Below are positions 1 to 7,791 of a stretch of DNA of 64,000 nucleotides, one piece after another; the stretch's first letter is position 1; each line of letters opens with the position of its first letter. The notes under the pieces are model-generated. The model had not been told where the DNA came from, searched no databases, and saw nothing but the letters and a program-made list of their open reading frames with translations. Both the position numbers and the translations under genes were made by a program. The DNA is taken from NCBI RefSeq assembly GCF_011801145.1, contig NZ_CP046172.1, positions 1,488,001-1,552,000 on the forward strand, written 5' to 3'. Origin of the DNA: Nocardia arthritidis. Lineage in GTDB: Bacteria; Actinomycetota; Actinomycetes; Mycobacteriales; Mycobacteriaceae.

Positions 1-461
1 TCGGGATCCCAGGCGTCGACCAGGTCGACGAAGGTCGCGCCGGTGAGCGGGGTGCGCGCGGTGAGGTTGATGTGGTCGCTGATGAGCACCGGCTCACCGA
101 CCGAAAGACCGTCCCGGATACCGCCCGCCGCATTGGTGAGCACCACGATCTCGGCGCCCGCCGCGATCGCCGCCGACACCGGGTGCACCACCTCCGCGGG
201 CTGGTAGCCCTCGTAGAGGTGCTGGCGCCCCATCAGCAGCAGCACCGGCGTTTCGCCGACGGACACCGAGTGCACCATCCCGACGTGACCCTGTGCGCTC
301 GGGGTGCCGAATCCGGGTAGGTCCGGCATCGGCACCGAGGCGGTCGGCGCGCCGATCTCCGCGGCCGCCTCCTGCCAGCCCGATCCCAGCACCACCGCGA
401 CTCTGTGGCGCGGCACTCCCGTACGTTCGGCGATAGCCTCAGCGGCCTGTTCGGCAAGCAT
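1..461 (-). CDS. punA: purine nucleoside phosphorylase, C-terminal part missing (window edge)
   Basis: Phosphorolysis of purine (deoxy)nucleosides to base and (deoxy)ribose 1-phosphate, for cytosolic purine salvage. The visible 153 residues begin [15 protein letters not shown] and carry VVLGSGW (phosphate-binding start of the trimeric PNP family), [23 protein letters not shown] and [14 protein letters not shown], all typical of the low-molecular-weight PNP family and close to M. tuberculosis DeoD (Rv3307). The gene runs off the left edge, so the C-terminal substrate-binding part is not visible. The ATG at 461 is the first start in the reading frame that gives the family N-terminus. It is transcribed away from the isomerase-like gene at 755, and a long hairpin repeat lies in the shared upstream region. 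Family identity is confident. Confidence 0.93.
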   Translation of the reverse strand, partial: MLAEQAAEAIAERTGVPRHRVAVVLGSGWQEAAAEIGAPTASVPMPDLPGFGTPSAQGHVGMVHSVSVGETPVLLLMGRQHLYEGYQPAEVVHPVSAAIAAGAEIVVLTNAAGGIRDGLSVGEPVLISDHINLTARTPLTGATFVDLVDAWDP

Positions 462-496
462 GCTGTGAGTCTATGGCGGCGCCTCCGGCGCCGCGT

Positions 497-612
497 GTTC
501 GCGGCCCCCTCAGTCTCGCGTCCCAGCGATCGAGACTCGCGCCTGCGGCGCATGCGCTTCGATCGCTGGGACGCGAGACGGGCCGCGAACGTCGCTCGTA
601 AGACTCGCTCCC
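497..612. repeat. palindromic intergenic repeat, copy 1
   Basis: Arms 497-507 and 580-590 (11 bp, perfect) enclose arms 513-533 and 559-579 (21 bp, perfect), with a 5-nt bulge at 508-512 on the left and a 25-nt apex at 534-558. A conserved 22-nt tail follows (591-612). The same architecture recurs at 6260-6376. Here it sits between divergent punA and the isomerase-like gene. It does not end in a U tract, so an ordinary intrinsic terminator is unlikely. It could be a REP/MITE-like element or a structured RNA. Confidence 0.85.
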
Positions 613-754
613 AAGGCTGGTTGCGTCGGTCTTGATGCTGGCTGGGCGTTGGCACACCAAACGCTTGCTCGTAGGGTCTCGGGATTCGGCCACACACGTC
701 ACGGTCTGCTACCCGTGAGTAGGCAGCGTGGCGCTCACCTATTACGCTGCACGC

Positions 755-1459
755 ATGCCGTATCTGGAGCGTGATGGGGATGTGTTCGTCGTCTACCTCG
801 GCAGCGAGGGACAGACCGACAGCGAGAACCGCTTCCACCCCGACTGGATCGACGAATTCCACGGTCTGCTGGACAAGGTGGAAGCGTCGGAGGGGCCTGC
901 CGCGCTGGTGACCACCGCGACCGGCAAGTTCTACAGCAACGGTCTCGACACCGACTGGCTGTTCGGCAATCTCGGCGAGATGCACGGCTACCTGGATCGC
1001 GTGCATTCGCTCTACACCCGCCTGCTGCAATTCCCGCTGCCGACGGTCGCCGCGATCAACGGGCACGCCTTCGGCGCGGGCGCGATGCTGGCCACCTCGC
1101 ACGATTTCCGGGTGATGCGGGCGGACCGCGGCTTCTGGTGCCTGCCCGAGGTGCACCTCGGCATGCCGTTCACGATCGGGATGAACGCGCTGCTCACCGA
1201 GCGGCTGAGCAATCAGGTCTGCGTGCAGGCGATGACCACCGGCCACCGCTTCCCGGCCGATGAGGCGATCGCCGCGGGCATCGTCGACGACAAGGCCGAT
1301 GCCGAGGCGTTGCTGTCCACCGCGGTGGCGCGCGCAGCGGCATTGGTCGGCAACCGGAAGCCGAATCTGCCGGTGATCAAGCGCGCCCTGCATGCGAAGG
1401 CGCTGGCGGGGCTCGCGGTCGCGACGACGCCGGAGAATCTGGCCTTCGCCGCCGGGTGA
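755..1459 (+). CDS. enoyl-CoA hydratase/isomerase family protein (delta3,delta2-enoyl-CoA isomerase-like)
   Basis: Crotonase-fold protein of 234 residues. Motifs seen: KFYSNGLD at the N-terminal acyl-CoA site, INGHAFGAGAMLATSHD (oxyanion-hole Gly-Ala-Gly helix) and LPEVHLGMPF, where the Glu is the position used by enoyl-CoA isomerases. The N-terminus (LERDGDVFVVYLGS, then NRFHPDWI) looks more like plant-type delta3,delta2-enoyl-CoA isomerases than classical hydratases, so double-bond isomerisation during unsaturated fatty acid oxidation is the better guess. The ATG at 755 gives the usual N-terminus; an in-frame GTG at 728 would add nine residues. There is no clear Shine-Dalgarno, so it may be leaderless. 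Substrate is not determinable from sequence. Confidence 0.82.
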   Translation: MPYLERDGDVFVVYLGSEGQTDSENRFHPDWIDEFHGLLDKVEASEGPAALVTTATGKFYSNGLDTDWLFGNLGEMHGYLDRVHSLYTRLLQFPLPTVAAINGHAFGAGAMLATSHDFRVMRADRGFWCLPEVHLGMPFTIGMNALLTERLSNQVCVQAMTTGHRFPADEAIAAGIVDDKADAEALLSTAVARAAALVGNRKPNLPVIKRALHAKALAGLAVATTPENLAFAAG

Positions 1460-1557
1460 CGTCCGGGCTGTGCTGACTGTTCGCCGGCCGCGGTTACCGA
1501 CTGGTCCGCGGTCGACCGGGTACGCCCGATTCGCGAGGTAGTGCCAGACTGTGTGCC

Positions 1558-2790
1558 ATGCCACCAGCGCGCAGCGGCACCGATGACGAACCCGGCGGGG
1601 CGATCACTGCTGCGGCCGAACAGGTCTCGGATCGGGCCATCGCCGCGGCCGCGGCGCGACTGATCGACCTCTCCCATTCGATACACGCCGAGCCGGAATT
1701 GGCGTTCGAGGAGACCCGCAGCGTCGCGAAGACCATTGCGCCCCTTGCCGAACGCGGCTTCGAGATCGAGACCGGGGTGGCCGACCTGCCGACCGCGTTC
1801 CGCGCCAGCTATGGCAGCGGCCCGCTCACCGTCGGCATCTGCGCCGAGTACGACGCGCTGCCCGAGATCGGACATGCCTGCGGGCACAATATTATTGCCG
1901 CGTCCTCGGTCGGCGCGGCGCTCGGTCTCGCCGAGGTCGCCGACGCGCTCGGACTGACGGTGCTGGTGCTCGGCACGCCCGCCGAGGAGAGCGGCGGCGG
2001 CAAGGTGCTGATGCTCGAGCGCGGTGTCTTCGACGATGTCGCGATGGCGATGATGGTGCATCCCGGCCCGTTCGACATCGTCGGCGCGCATTCGTTGGCC
2101 ATGGCCGATCTGTCCATCGTGTTCCACGGCCGCGAGGCGCATGCCAGCGCCGCGCCCGAGGAGGGGCGCAACGCCGGGGACGCGGTCACCATCGCCCAGG
2201 TTGCTCTCGGATTGCTGCGTCAACATCTTCAGCCTGGACAGCAACTTCACGGTATAGTCGGCAACGGTGGCGTAGCCCCCAACATCGTGCCCGGACGTGC
2301 GGAACTGCTGTATTACCTACGCGCAGTCGACTCCGCATCCCTCGACGATCTGATGCGACGAGCGTTCGATTGTTTCGCGGCGGGTGCCCTGGCGACCGGC
2401 TGCACTCACGAAATCCGCACCGTTGCGCCGACATATACCGAGCTCACGCCGGATCCGGCATTACTGTGTGCCTATCGCGAGCACATCGTCGACCTCGGCC
2501 GGGTGCCGATCGCACCCGAGTTGGAGCGGCAGCGTCCGCTCGGCAGCACGGATATGGGCAATGTCACCAACGTGATTCCGGGCATACATCCGGTTATCGG
2601 CATTGATGCCGGCGGAGCGGTTACTCATCAACCGGGCTTCGCCGAGGCAAGTGTCAACGCCTCGGCGGATCGCGCGGTCACCGACGGTGCGTTCGCGCTC
2701 GCGCGTACCGCTATCACCGTCGCCCGCGATGAAGTTCATAGGGACAGGTTGTTGCAACGGCTCGTTCAACGACAGGAGGACATTCGGTGA
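1558..2790 (+). CDS. amiB1: M20 family amidohydrolase (AmiB1-like)
   Basis: Metal-dependent amidohydrolase of 410 residues, M20D/ACY1-like class (N-acyl amino acid or p-aminobenzoyl-glutamate type hydrolases). Visible motifs: YDALPEIGHACGHN (metal ligand His plus general-base region), GTPAEESGGGK, a dimerisation-domain segment with GREAHASAAPEEGRNAGDA, and GSTDMGNV near the C-terminus (metal ligand region). It overlaps the next M20 gene by 4 nt (GTGA), so the two are translationally coupled. The same tandem pair is amiB1-amiA1 (Rv3306c-Rv3305c) in M. tuberculosis, where the physiological substrate is also unsettled. The ATG at 1558 is preceded by no strong ribosome site. Confidence 0.85.
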   Translation: MPPARSGTDDEPGGAITAAAEQVSDRAIAAAAARLIDLSHSIHAEPELAFEETRSVAKTIAPLAERGFEIETGVADLPTAFRASYGSGPLTVGICAEYDALPEIGHACGHNIIAASSVGAALGLAEVADALGLTVLVLGTPAEESGGGKVLMLERGVFDDVAMAMMVHPGPFDIVGAHSLAMADLSIVFHGREAHASAAPEEGRNAGDAVTIAQVALGLLRQHLQPGQQLHGIVGNGGVAPNIVPGRAELLYYLRAVDSASLDDLMRRAFDCFAAGALATGCTHEIRTVAPTYTELTPDPALLCAYREHIVDLGRVPIAPELERQRPLGSTDMGNVTNVIPGIHPVIGIDAGGAVTHQPGFAEASVNASADRAVTDGAFALARTAITVARDEVHRDRLLQRLVQRQEDIR

Positions 2791-4070
2791 GCACTACCGG
2801 CCGATCGGTGGCGGCAGCGGAGCCGAGCCACGGGGGGATCCGGGTGCGCCGAGAATCGGGCACCTTGGGTTCGGCGGGGACAGGGGAACAGGATCGCAAC
2901 GGGATCCGGATCGAATCCGGTCCGGAGGTGGTCGACCGATGGCTGGCCGAGCACACCGAGGATCTCGTGCACTGGCGCAGGCACATTCACGCCAACCCGG
3001 AGCTCTCGCGCACCGAGTTCGGCACCACCGAATTGGTCTCGACCTGGCTCACCAAGGCCGGGCTCACGCCGCAGATCCTTCCGGGCGGCACCGGTCTCAT
3101 CTGCGATATCGGGCCGGACGGTCCGCGGATCGGGCTGCGCGCCGATATGGACGCGCTGCCGCTACAGGAGTTCACCGGCCTGAGCTTCGCCTCCACCGTC
3201 CCCGGCGTCTCGCACGCGTGCGGGCACGATGCGCACACCGCCATCCTGCTCGGCACGGCGCTCGCGCTGAGCGAGGTCGACGAGCTGCCGATCGGCGTGC
3301 GGCTGGTGTTCCAGCCCGCCGAGGAGGTGATGCCGGGCGGCGCCATCGATGTGGTGGCCACCGGCGCGATGGAGGGTGTCGAGCGCATCTTCGCGCTGCA
3401 CTGCGATCCTCGGCTGGAGGTCGGCCGCATCGGCGTCCGGGTCGGGCCGATCACCTCCGCGGCGGATACCGTTGAGCTGGTGCTGGATTCGCCGGGCGGG
3501 CACACCTCCCGCCCACATCTGACCAGCGATCTGGTCTATGCGATCGGCACCGTGATCACCGGGCTGCCCGGGCTGCTGAGCCGCCGGATCGATCCGCGCA
3601 CCAGCACCGTGATGGTGTGGGGTGCGGTGTCGGCGGGCAAGGCGCCCAACGCGATTCCGCAGACCGGCATGCTCACCGGCACCGTCCGCACCGGCGATCA
3701 CGCCACCTGGTCGCTGCTGGAGCCGATGGTGCGCGAGATCGTCGACGGGCTGCTGGCCCCGACGGGCGTGCGCTACCAGTTGAACTACAAGCGCGGCGTG
3801 CCGCCGGTGGTGAACGACGAGGAGGCGGTCCGCATGTTCGAGGACGCGATTCGCCGTCTCGGCCCGGATGCGCTGGCCGACACCATGCAGTCCAGTGGTG
3901 GTGAGGACTTCTCCTGGTACTTGGAGGAGGTGCCGGGCGCGATGGCGCGGCTGGGCGTCTGGTCCGGCCACGGCGAGCAGCTGGATCTGCATCAGCCGAC
4001 CTTCGATATCGACGAGCGGGCCCTCGCCGTCGGTGTCCGGGTGCTGAGCAATATCGTGCTCAACGCCTGA
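2787..4070 (+). CDS. amiA1: M20 family amidohydrolase (AmiA1-like)
   Basis: Second M20D amidohydrolase of the pair, 427 residues, about 45 of them a poorly conserved N-terminal extension before the catalytic domain (WLAEHTEDLVHWRRHIHANP). Motifs: GLRADMDALPLQE, SHACGHDAHTAILLG (metal ligands), FQPAEEVMPGGA (catalytic Glu-Glu) and SSGGEDFSWYLEEVPG (C-terminal metal ligand). The family hydrolyses N-acyl or amidated amino acids. The GTG at 2787 has an AGGAGG 7 nt upstream inside the preceding gene and overlaps its stop, giving coupled translation of two paralogues that may form a hetero-oligomer (inference). A hairpin terminator follows at 4086. Confidence 0.87.
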   Translation: MSTTGRSVAAAEPSHGGIRVRRESGTLGSAGTGEQDRNGIRIESGPEVVDRWLAEHTEDLVHWRRHIHANPELSRTEFGTTELVSTWLTKAGLTPQILPGGTGLICDIGPDGPRIGLRADMDALPLQEFTGLSFASTVPGVSHACGHDAHTAILLGTALALSEVDELPIGVRLVFQPAEEVMPGGAIDVVATGAMEGVERIFALHCDPRLEVGRIGVRVGPITSAADTVELVLDSPGGHTSRPHLTSDLVYAIGTVITGLPGLLSRRIDPRTSTVMVWGAVSAGKAPNAIPQTGMLTGTVRTGDHATWSLLEPMVREIVDGLLAPTGVRYQLNYKRGVPPVVNDEEAVRMFEDAIRRLGPDALADTMQSSGGEDFSWYLEEVPGAMARLGVWSGHGEQLDLHQPTFDIDERALAVGVRVLSNIVLNA

Positions 4071-4085
4071 TCGCGGCGAAAAGTG

Positions 4086-4117
4086 AAGTGGCCGATCCGG
4101 ATTCGGGTCGGCCACTT
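4086..4117. terminator. bidirectional hairpin terminator
   Basis: AAGTGGCCGATCCG (4086-4099) pairs with CGGGTCGGCCACTT (4104-4117) with one G-U wobble around a GATT loop. It is followed by TTATAT on the plus strand and preceded by A-rich sequence that serves the minus strand. It separates the convergent amiA1 gene and the cyclotransferase-like gene. Confidence 0.8.
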
Positions 4118-4130
4118 TTATATCCGCTGT

Positions 4131-4610
4131 TCAGCCGGGGAAGTTGCCCGGGCCGACATTGCGGCTGTTCCTGGTGCGCAGCGCGTGCACGTAATCCTCC
4201 GGTGCGCCCGCCTTTTCGGCGGCGTCGGCGATGACACCGATGTACCTGGCCGATGGCAGGCCGCCCTCGTAGGCATCGAGCACGTACAGCCACGCGAGAG
4301 TGGGTTCCGGGTCGGCGCCGGGATTGCGGGTGACGCGTAGCCGAATCTTCTTGTGAATACCGAAATCCGAGCCCTCCCAGCGGTCGAGCCGCTGCTCGTC
4401 CTCGGGGGATACGTCGTAGAGCACCACGAAGACCCGCGAGCCCGGATCCTCGACGACGGTGGCCAGCGGCCCCTCCCACCCGATGTCGTCGCCGGCAAAG
4501 GTCAGCCGCCAACCCTCGAGCCACCCGGTTCCGGCCAGTGGCGAATGCGGGCAGCGCTCGAGCATTTGCGACGAGTCCATGTTGGACCCATAGGCGGCGT
4601 AGATCGGCAC
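4131..4610 (-). CDS. gamma-glutamylcyclotransferase-fold protein (AIG2-like)
   Basis: 159 residues with the small beta-barrel GGCT fold. MPIYAAYGSNMDSSQM carries the YGSN substrate-binding motif, and VLYDVSPEDEQRLDRWEG is the conserved second half. Family members act on gamma-glutamyl compounds or remove aminoacyl groups, but the true substrate of this bacterial subgroup is unknown. The orthologous position in M. tuberculosis (Rv3304) lies between lpdA and amiA1, as here. The start is GTG; no Shine-Dalgarno is evident, suggesting a leaderless transcript. It is convergent with amiA1 and divergent from lpdA. Confidence 0.8.
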   Translation of the reverse strand: MPIYAAYGSNMDSSQMLERCPHSPLAGTGWLEGWRLTFAGDDIGWEGPLATVVEDPGSRVFVVLYDVSPEDEQRLDRWEGSDFGIHKKIRLRVTRNPGADPEPTLAWLYVLDAYEGGLPSARYIGVIADAAEKAGAPEDYVHALRTRNSRNVGPGNFPG

Positions 4611-4814
4611 TAGGAAAGGTTAGCCAATAAAGCGGTAGGAGCGCCGATATCCGCCGGTGTTTGCGGTCCCGATATCCATAGCCCGCCGTGGAGTGATGTG
4701 CGGGTATCGAACTGACCGATGAGTAGCACGTCAGGCGAATGCGGGGCACATCACACAAGTACGGTTAGCACTGCACCGGAGATCCCGGTTCATCTGCTCG
4801 GAGCGGAGGTATCA

Positions 4815-6218
4815 ATGACCCGCATTGCGATCATCGGTGGCGGACCGGCCGGTTACGAGGCGGCGCTGGTGGCATCCCAGCACGGCGCCTCGGTGACATT
4901 GATCGACTGCGACGGCATCGGCGGCGCGTGCGTGTTGTGGGACTGCGTCCCGTCCAAGACGTTCATCGCCTCGACCGGCGTGCGCACCGATCTGCGCCGC
5001 GCCCGCGGCCTGGGCATCAACCTCGATCCGAGCAATGCCGAGATCCAGCTGGGCGAGGTGAATGCCCGCGTCAAGGAGCTGGCGCTGGCGCAGTCCTCCG
5101 ATATCCGCTCCAAACTGCAGGCGGCCGGGGTGCAGATCCTGCAGGGCCGCGGCGAATTGATCGATCCGGCCATGGGTTTGGCGGCGCATCGGGTGCTGGC
5201 CAAGCTGGCCACCGGCGTCGAGCAGACGCTGGAGGCCGAGGTGGTGCTGATCGCGACCGGTGCGAGCCCGCGGGTGCTGCCCGGCGCGGAACCGGATGGC
5301 GAGCGCATTCTGAACTGGCGCCAGCTCTACGACCTGAAGGAGCTGCCGGAGACGCTCGTGGTGGTCGGTTCCGGTGTCACCGGCGCCGAATTCGTCTCCG
5401 CGTACACCGAAATGGGTGTGCAGGTGAAGTTGGTGGCCAGCCGTGATCGCGTGCTGCCCGGCGAGGACGCCGACGCCGCCCTGGTGCTGGAGGACGCGCT
5501 CGCCGAACGCGGTGTCGAACTGGTGAAGCACGGTCGGGCCGACGCGGTGGAGCGCACCGCCGATGGCATCGTCGTGAAGCTGGCCGACGGCCGCACGGTG
5601 ACCGGTTCGCACGCGCTGATGACGGTCGGTTCCACCCCGAATACCGAGAACCTCGGCCTGGAGCGCGTCGGCATCGAGCTCGACCGCGGGGGTTACCTGC
5701 GGGTGGACCGGGTTTCGCGCACCTCGGTGCCCGGCATCTACGCGGCGGGCGACTGTACCGGCCTGCTGCCGCTGGCGTCGGTCGGCGCGATGCAGGGCCG
5801 GATCGCGATGTATCACGCGCTGGGCGAGGGCGTGAGCCCGATCCGGTTGAAGACGGTGGCCTCCGCGGTGTTCACCCGTCCGGAGATCGCGACGGTCGGT
5901 GTCAGCCAGACCGCGATCGATAACGGCGAGGTGCCCGCGCGCACGGTGATGCTGCCGCTGAACACCAACCCGCGCGCCAAGATGTCGGGGCTGCGAAGGG
6001 GTTTCGTCAAGATCTTCTGCCGCCCGGCGACGGGTGTGGTGATCGGCGGTGTCGTGGTGGCCCCGATCGCCTCGGAATTGATCTTGCCGATCGCGATGGC
6101 GGTACAGAACAACCTGACCGTGAACGATCTCGCGCAGACCTTCTCGGTGTACCCGTCGCTGACCGGTTCGGTGACCGAAGCCGCACGTCAGCTCATGCGT
6201 CACGACGACCTCGACTGA
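4815..6218 (+). CDS. lpdA: NAD(P)H quinone reductase LpdA (lipoamide dehydrogenase-like flavoprotein)
   Basis: 467 residues of the pyridine nucleotide-disulfide oxidoreductase fold: FAD motif IIGGGPAGYEAA (residues 6-17), a redox pair Cys39/Cys44 in GGACVLWDCVPSK, NAD(P) motif VVGSGVTGAEF, second FAD motif GIYAAGDCTG and a C-terminal interface domain. The C-terminus reads SVYPSLTG where true lipoamide dehydrogenases have a catalytic His-Pro...Glu, so the His-Glu dyad is absent. M. tuberculosis LpdA (Rv3303c), also lacking it, reduces quinones with NAD(P)H instead of lipoamide, and I infer the same here. AGGAGG-like GGAGGT sits 4 nt before the ATG at 4815. A second copy of the long palindromic repeat follows the gene. 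Confidence 0.9.
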   Translation: MTRIAIIGGGPAGYEAALVASQHGASVTLIDCDGIGGACVLWDCVPSKTFIASTGVRTDLRRARGLGINLDPSNAEIQLGEVNARVKELALAQSSDIRSKLQAAGVQILQGRGELIDPAMGLAAHRVLAKLATGVEQTLEAEVVLIATGASPRVLPGAEPDGERILNWRQLYDLKELPETLVVVGSGVTGAEFVSAYTEMGVQVKLVASRDRVLPGEDADAALVLEDALAERGVELVKHGRADAVERTADGIVVKLADGRTVTGSHALMTVGSTPNTENLGLERVGIELDRGGYLRVDRVSRTSVPGIYAAGDCTGLLPLASVGAMQGRIAMYHALGEGVSPIRLKTVASAVFTRPEIATVGVSQTAIDNGEVPARTVMLPLNTNPRAKMSGLRRGFVKIFCRPATGVVIGGVVVAPIASELILPIAMAVQNNLTVNDLAQTFSVYPSLTGSVTEAARQLMRHDDLD

Positions 6219-6259
6219 GATCGCGTGGACCGCTGTGTTCGATTTGCCGCTTCGCGGCT

Positions 6260-6376
6260 GTTCGCGGCCCCGGGGAGTCTCGCGTCTCAGCGGTCGAGAC
6301 TCGCGCCTGCGGCGCATGCGCTTCGACCGCTGAGACACGAGACGGGCCGCGAACGTCGCTCGTAAGACTCGCTCCC
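6260..6376. repeat. palindromic intergenic repeat, copy 2
   Basis: Outer arms 6260-6270 and 6344-6354 (11 bp) and inner arms 6277-6297 and 6323-6343 (21 bp, one mismatch) surround a 25-nt apex identical to that of copy 1. The 22-nt tail (6355-6376) is also identical. Two base pairs of the long stem differ from copy 1 on both sides so that pairing is kept. It lies between lpdA and the secreted-protein gene. Confidence 0.85.
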
Positions 6377-6442
6377 GGCGACTTGGCCAATCATCGGACT
6401 GTGGCCTTGTTTTCGAGGGCTTGCGATCGAGTCCGATTGTAA

Positions 6443-6473
6443 TTGAGTACGTTTCGTTCACATTGCCTATAAG
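6443..6473 (+). promoter_or_regulatory. candidate promoter of the secreted-protein gene
   Basis: TTGAGT (6443-6448) and TATAAG (6468-6473) are separated by 19 nt in an unusually AT-rich patch 190 nt before the GTG at 6663. The spacing is long, so this is a candidate only. A 5' untranslated region of roughly 180 nt would follow. I saw no other structure between it and the gene. Confidence 0.35.
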
Positions 6474-6662
6474 ACGTACTTGTGGTTCACTTCCCGCAGA
6501 GATGCGATCGGCGGGCGGTCGCGTAGTTGTCGTTTTGGGGGAGTCGTTCTTTTCCAACAACGGGAGCGCGGCGGCCCATGGGTCGCCCTGCGACCGTGCG
6601 TCTCGACAGGGACGACTGAGCGCGGCCGGTTCGGTCGCCGCTCGGGAAAGGGATAGCGAAAA

Positions 6663-7721
6663 GTGAAACATCGTAAGCCAACTCGGGTGGAGCGAGCGAT
6701 GGCGAGCACATCGTTGCCACTGGCCACCGCGGCCGCCGTGGCCACCCTGTTCGCGGCACCGGCGGGGGCGGCGCCGCAGGATACGCCGACCGTACCCCCG
6801 ACCGTTCCGCCGACGCCCGCACCGCAGCAGCCGGGTAGCGATGTGCCGACCTCGGAGACGCCGGCGCCCAAGGCGGACAACACGCCGACGCCCGCACCGA
6901 GCCAGACGCCGAATCCGAGCCCGAGCCAGCCGGGCGTCACCACGCCGGATCCGAATCAGGCTCCGCCGAAGCCGCAGTCGCCGACTCAGCCGGGTGTGAC
7001 AACGCCGCGCATCGCGCCGCTGCCGGTGCCGGGTCAGCAGGGCGGCGATATGCCCGCGGTGATGCCGGATCAGCCGGGCGTCCAGCAGCCGAAGCAGCCG
7101 GGCACCCAGCCGCAGCAGCCGGGCGGCACCCAGCCGCAGCAGCCGGGTCAAGCCAAGCCGCAGCAGCCGTCGGGCGACGCCAACAACGCCCAGCCCAAGC
7201 CGCCGGCCGATACCTTGGTGCAGCCTCCGCAGCAGCCGCGCTGGCAGTCGCCGCACCTGGAGGCCGCCCCGCAGGCCCCGGTCGTGGAGATGACCGGCCC
7301 GCACCTCGAGATCGGCGCGAACGTCGACGGCGGCGCGGTGCTGCCCGGTTTCGTGGCGAACACCCACCACTTCAGCAACAAGGACGGTTACGTCGGCACC
7401 GTCGGCTACCACACCCCGACCGGTCAGGGTGAGGCCGGCATCTCGGTGGAGTTCGTCGACATCAACACCGTCAAGGTCACCAGCTACACCGGTGGCGAGG
7501 GCCTGGCCGACAGCAAGAACACCACGGTCATCGACACCACGCAGGCGAATATCGCCAAGGCGGCGGTCGAGCACTGGATCGAATCCCAGCCGGGCGGCGC
7601 GGCGGCGTTGGAGGCGGCGCGGCATGCGGTCCCGCCGGTGCTGCCGCCGGGCGACATCGCACCGCAGACGGCCGATGTGGGTGGCGTCACCACCCAGTGG
7701 GGTGGTTCACTCCAGTACTGA
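6663..7721 (+). CDS. secreted Pro/Gln-rich protein with conserved C-terminal domain
   Basis: 352 residues, family not recognised. Residues 1-37 form a signal peptide (basic MKHRKPTRVERA start, hydrophobic ATAAAVATLFAAPAGA, Ala-rich cleavage site). Residues 40-215 are low-complexity Pro/Gln/Thr with PQQPG-type repeats, like a wall-spanning linker. Residues 225-350 form a compact domain (LEIGANVDGG, GYHTPTGQGEAGIS, VIDTTQANIAKAA) without cysteines or recognisable catalytic motifs. I infer an exported cell-envelope protein. The GTG start is the only one giving the signal peptide. A long hairpin separates it from the next gene, another repeat-rich envelope protein in the same direction. Confidence 0.75.
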   Translation: MKHRKPTRVERAMASTSLPLATAAAVATLFAAPAGAAPQDTPTVPPTVPPTPAPQQPGSDVPTSETPAPKADNTPTPAPSQTPNPSPSQPGVTTPDPNQAPPKPQSPTQPGVTTPRIAPLPVPGQQGGDMPAVMPDQPGVQQPKQPGTQPQQPGGTQPQQPGQAKPQQPSGDANNAQPKPPADTLVQPPQQPRWQSPHLEAAPQAPVVEMTGPHLEIGANVDGGAVLPGFVANTHHFSNKDGYVGTVGYHTPTGQGEAGISVEFVDINTVKVTSYTGGEGLADSKNTTVIDTTQANIAKAAVEHWIESQPGGAAALEAARHAVPPVLPPGDIAPQTADVGGVTTQWGGSLQY

Positions 7722-7737
7722 CACGTGCTGGTTCCAT

Positions 7738-7769
7738 GGGTGGGGCGGTCGTTCGCGACCGCCCCACCC
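7738..7769. terminator. strong GC hairpin between the two envelope-protein genes
   Basis: GGGTGGGGCGGTCG (7738-7751) pairs perfectly with CGACCGCCCCACCC (7756-7769) around a TTCG tetraloop. No U tract follows, so it may act as a weak terminator or as an mRNA-stabilising or processing hairpin. The next ribosome-binding site begins only 11 nt downstream. Confidence 0.6.
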
Positions 7770-7791
7770 GTGTGTCCCGGGGAGAAAGGAT

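Noticed and set aside
4812..7625. 937-residue open frame on the minus strand
   Set aside because: It lies antisense to lpdA and the secreted-protein gene, is Arg/His/Gln-rich and has no domain; a GC-driven shadow.
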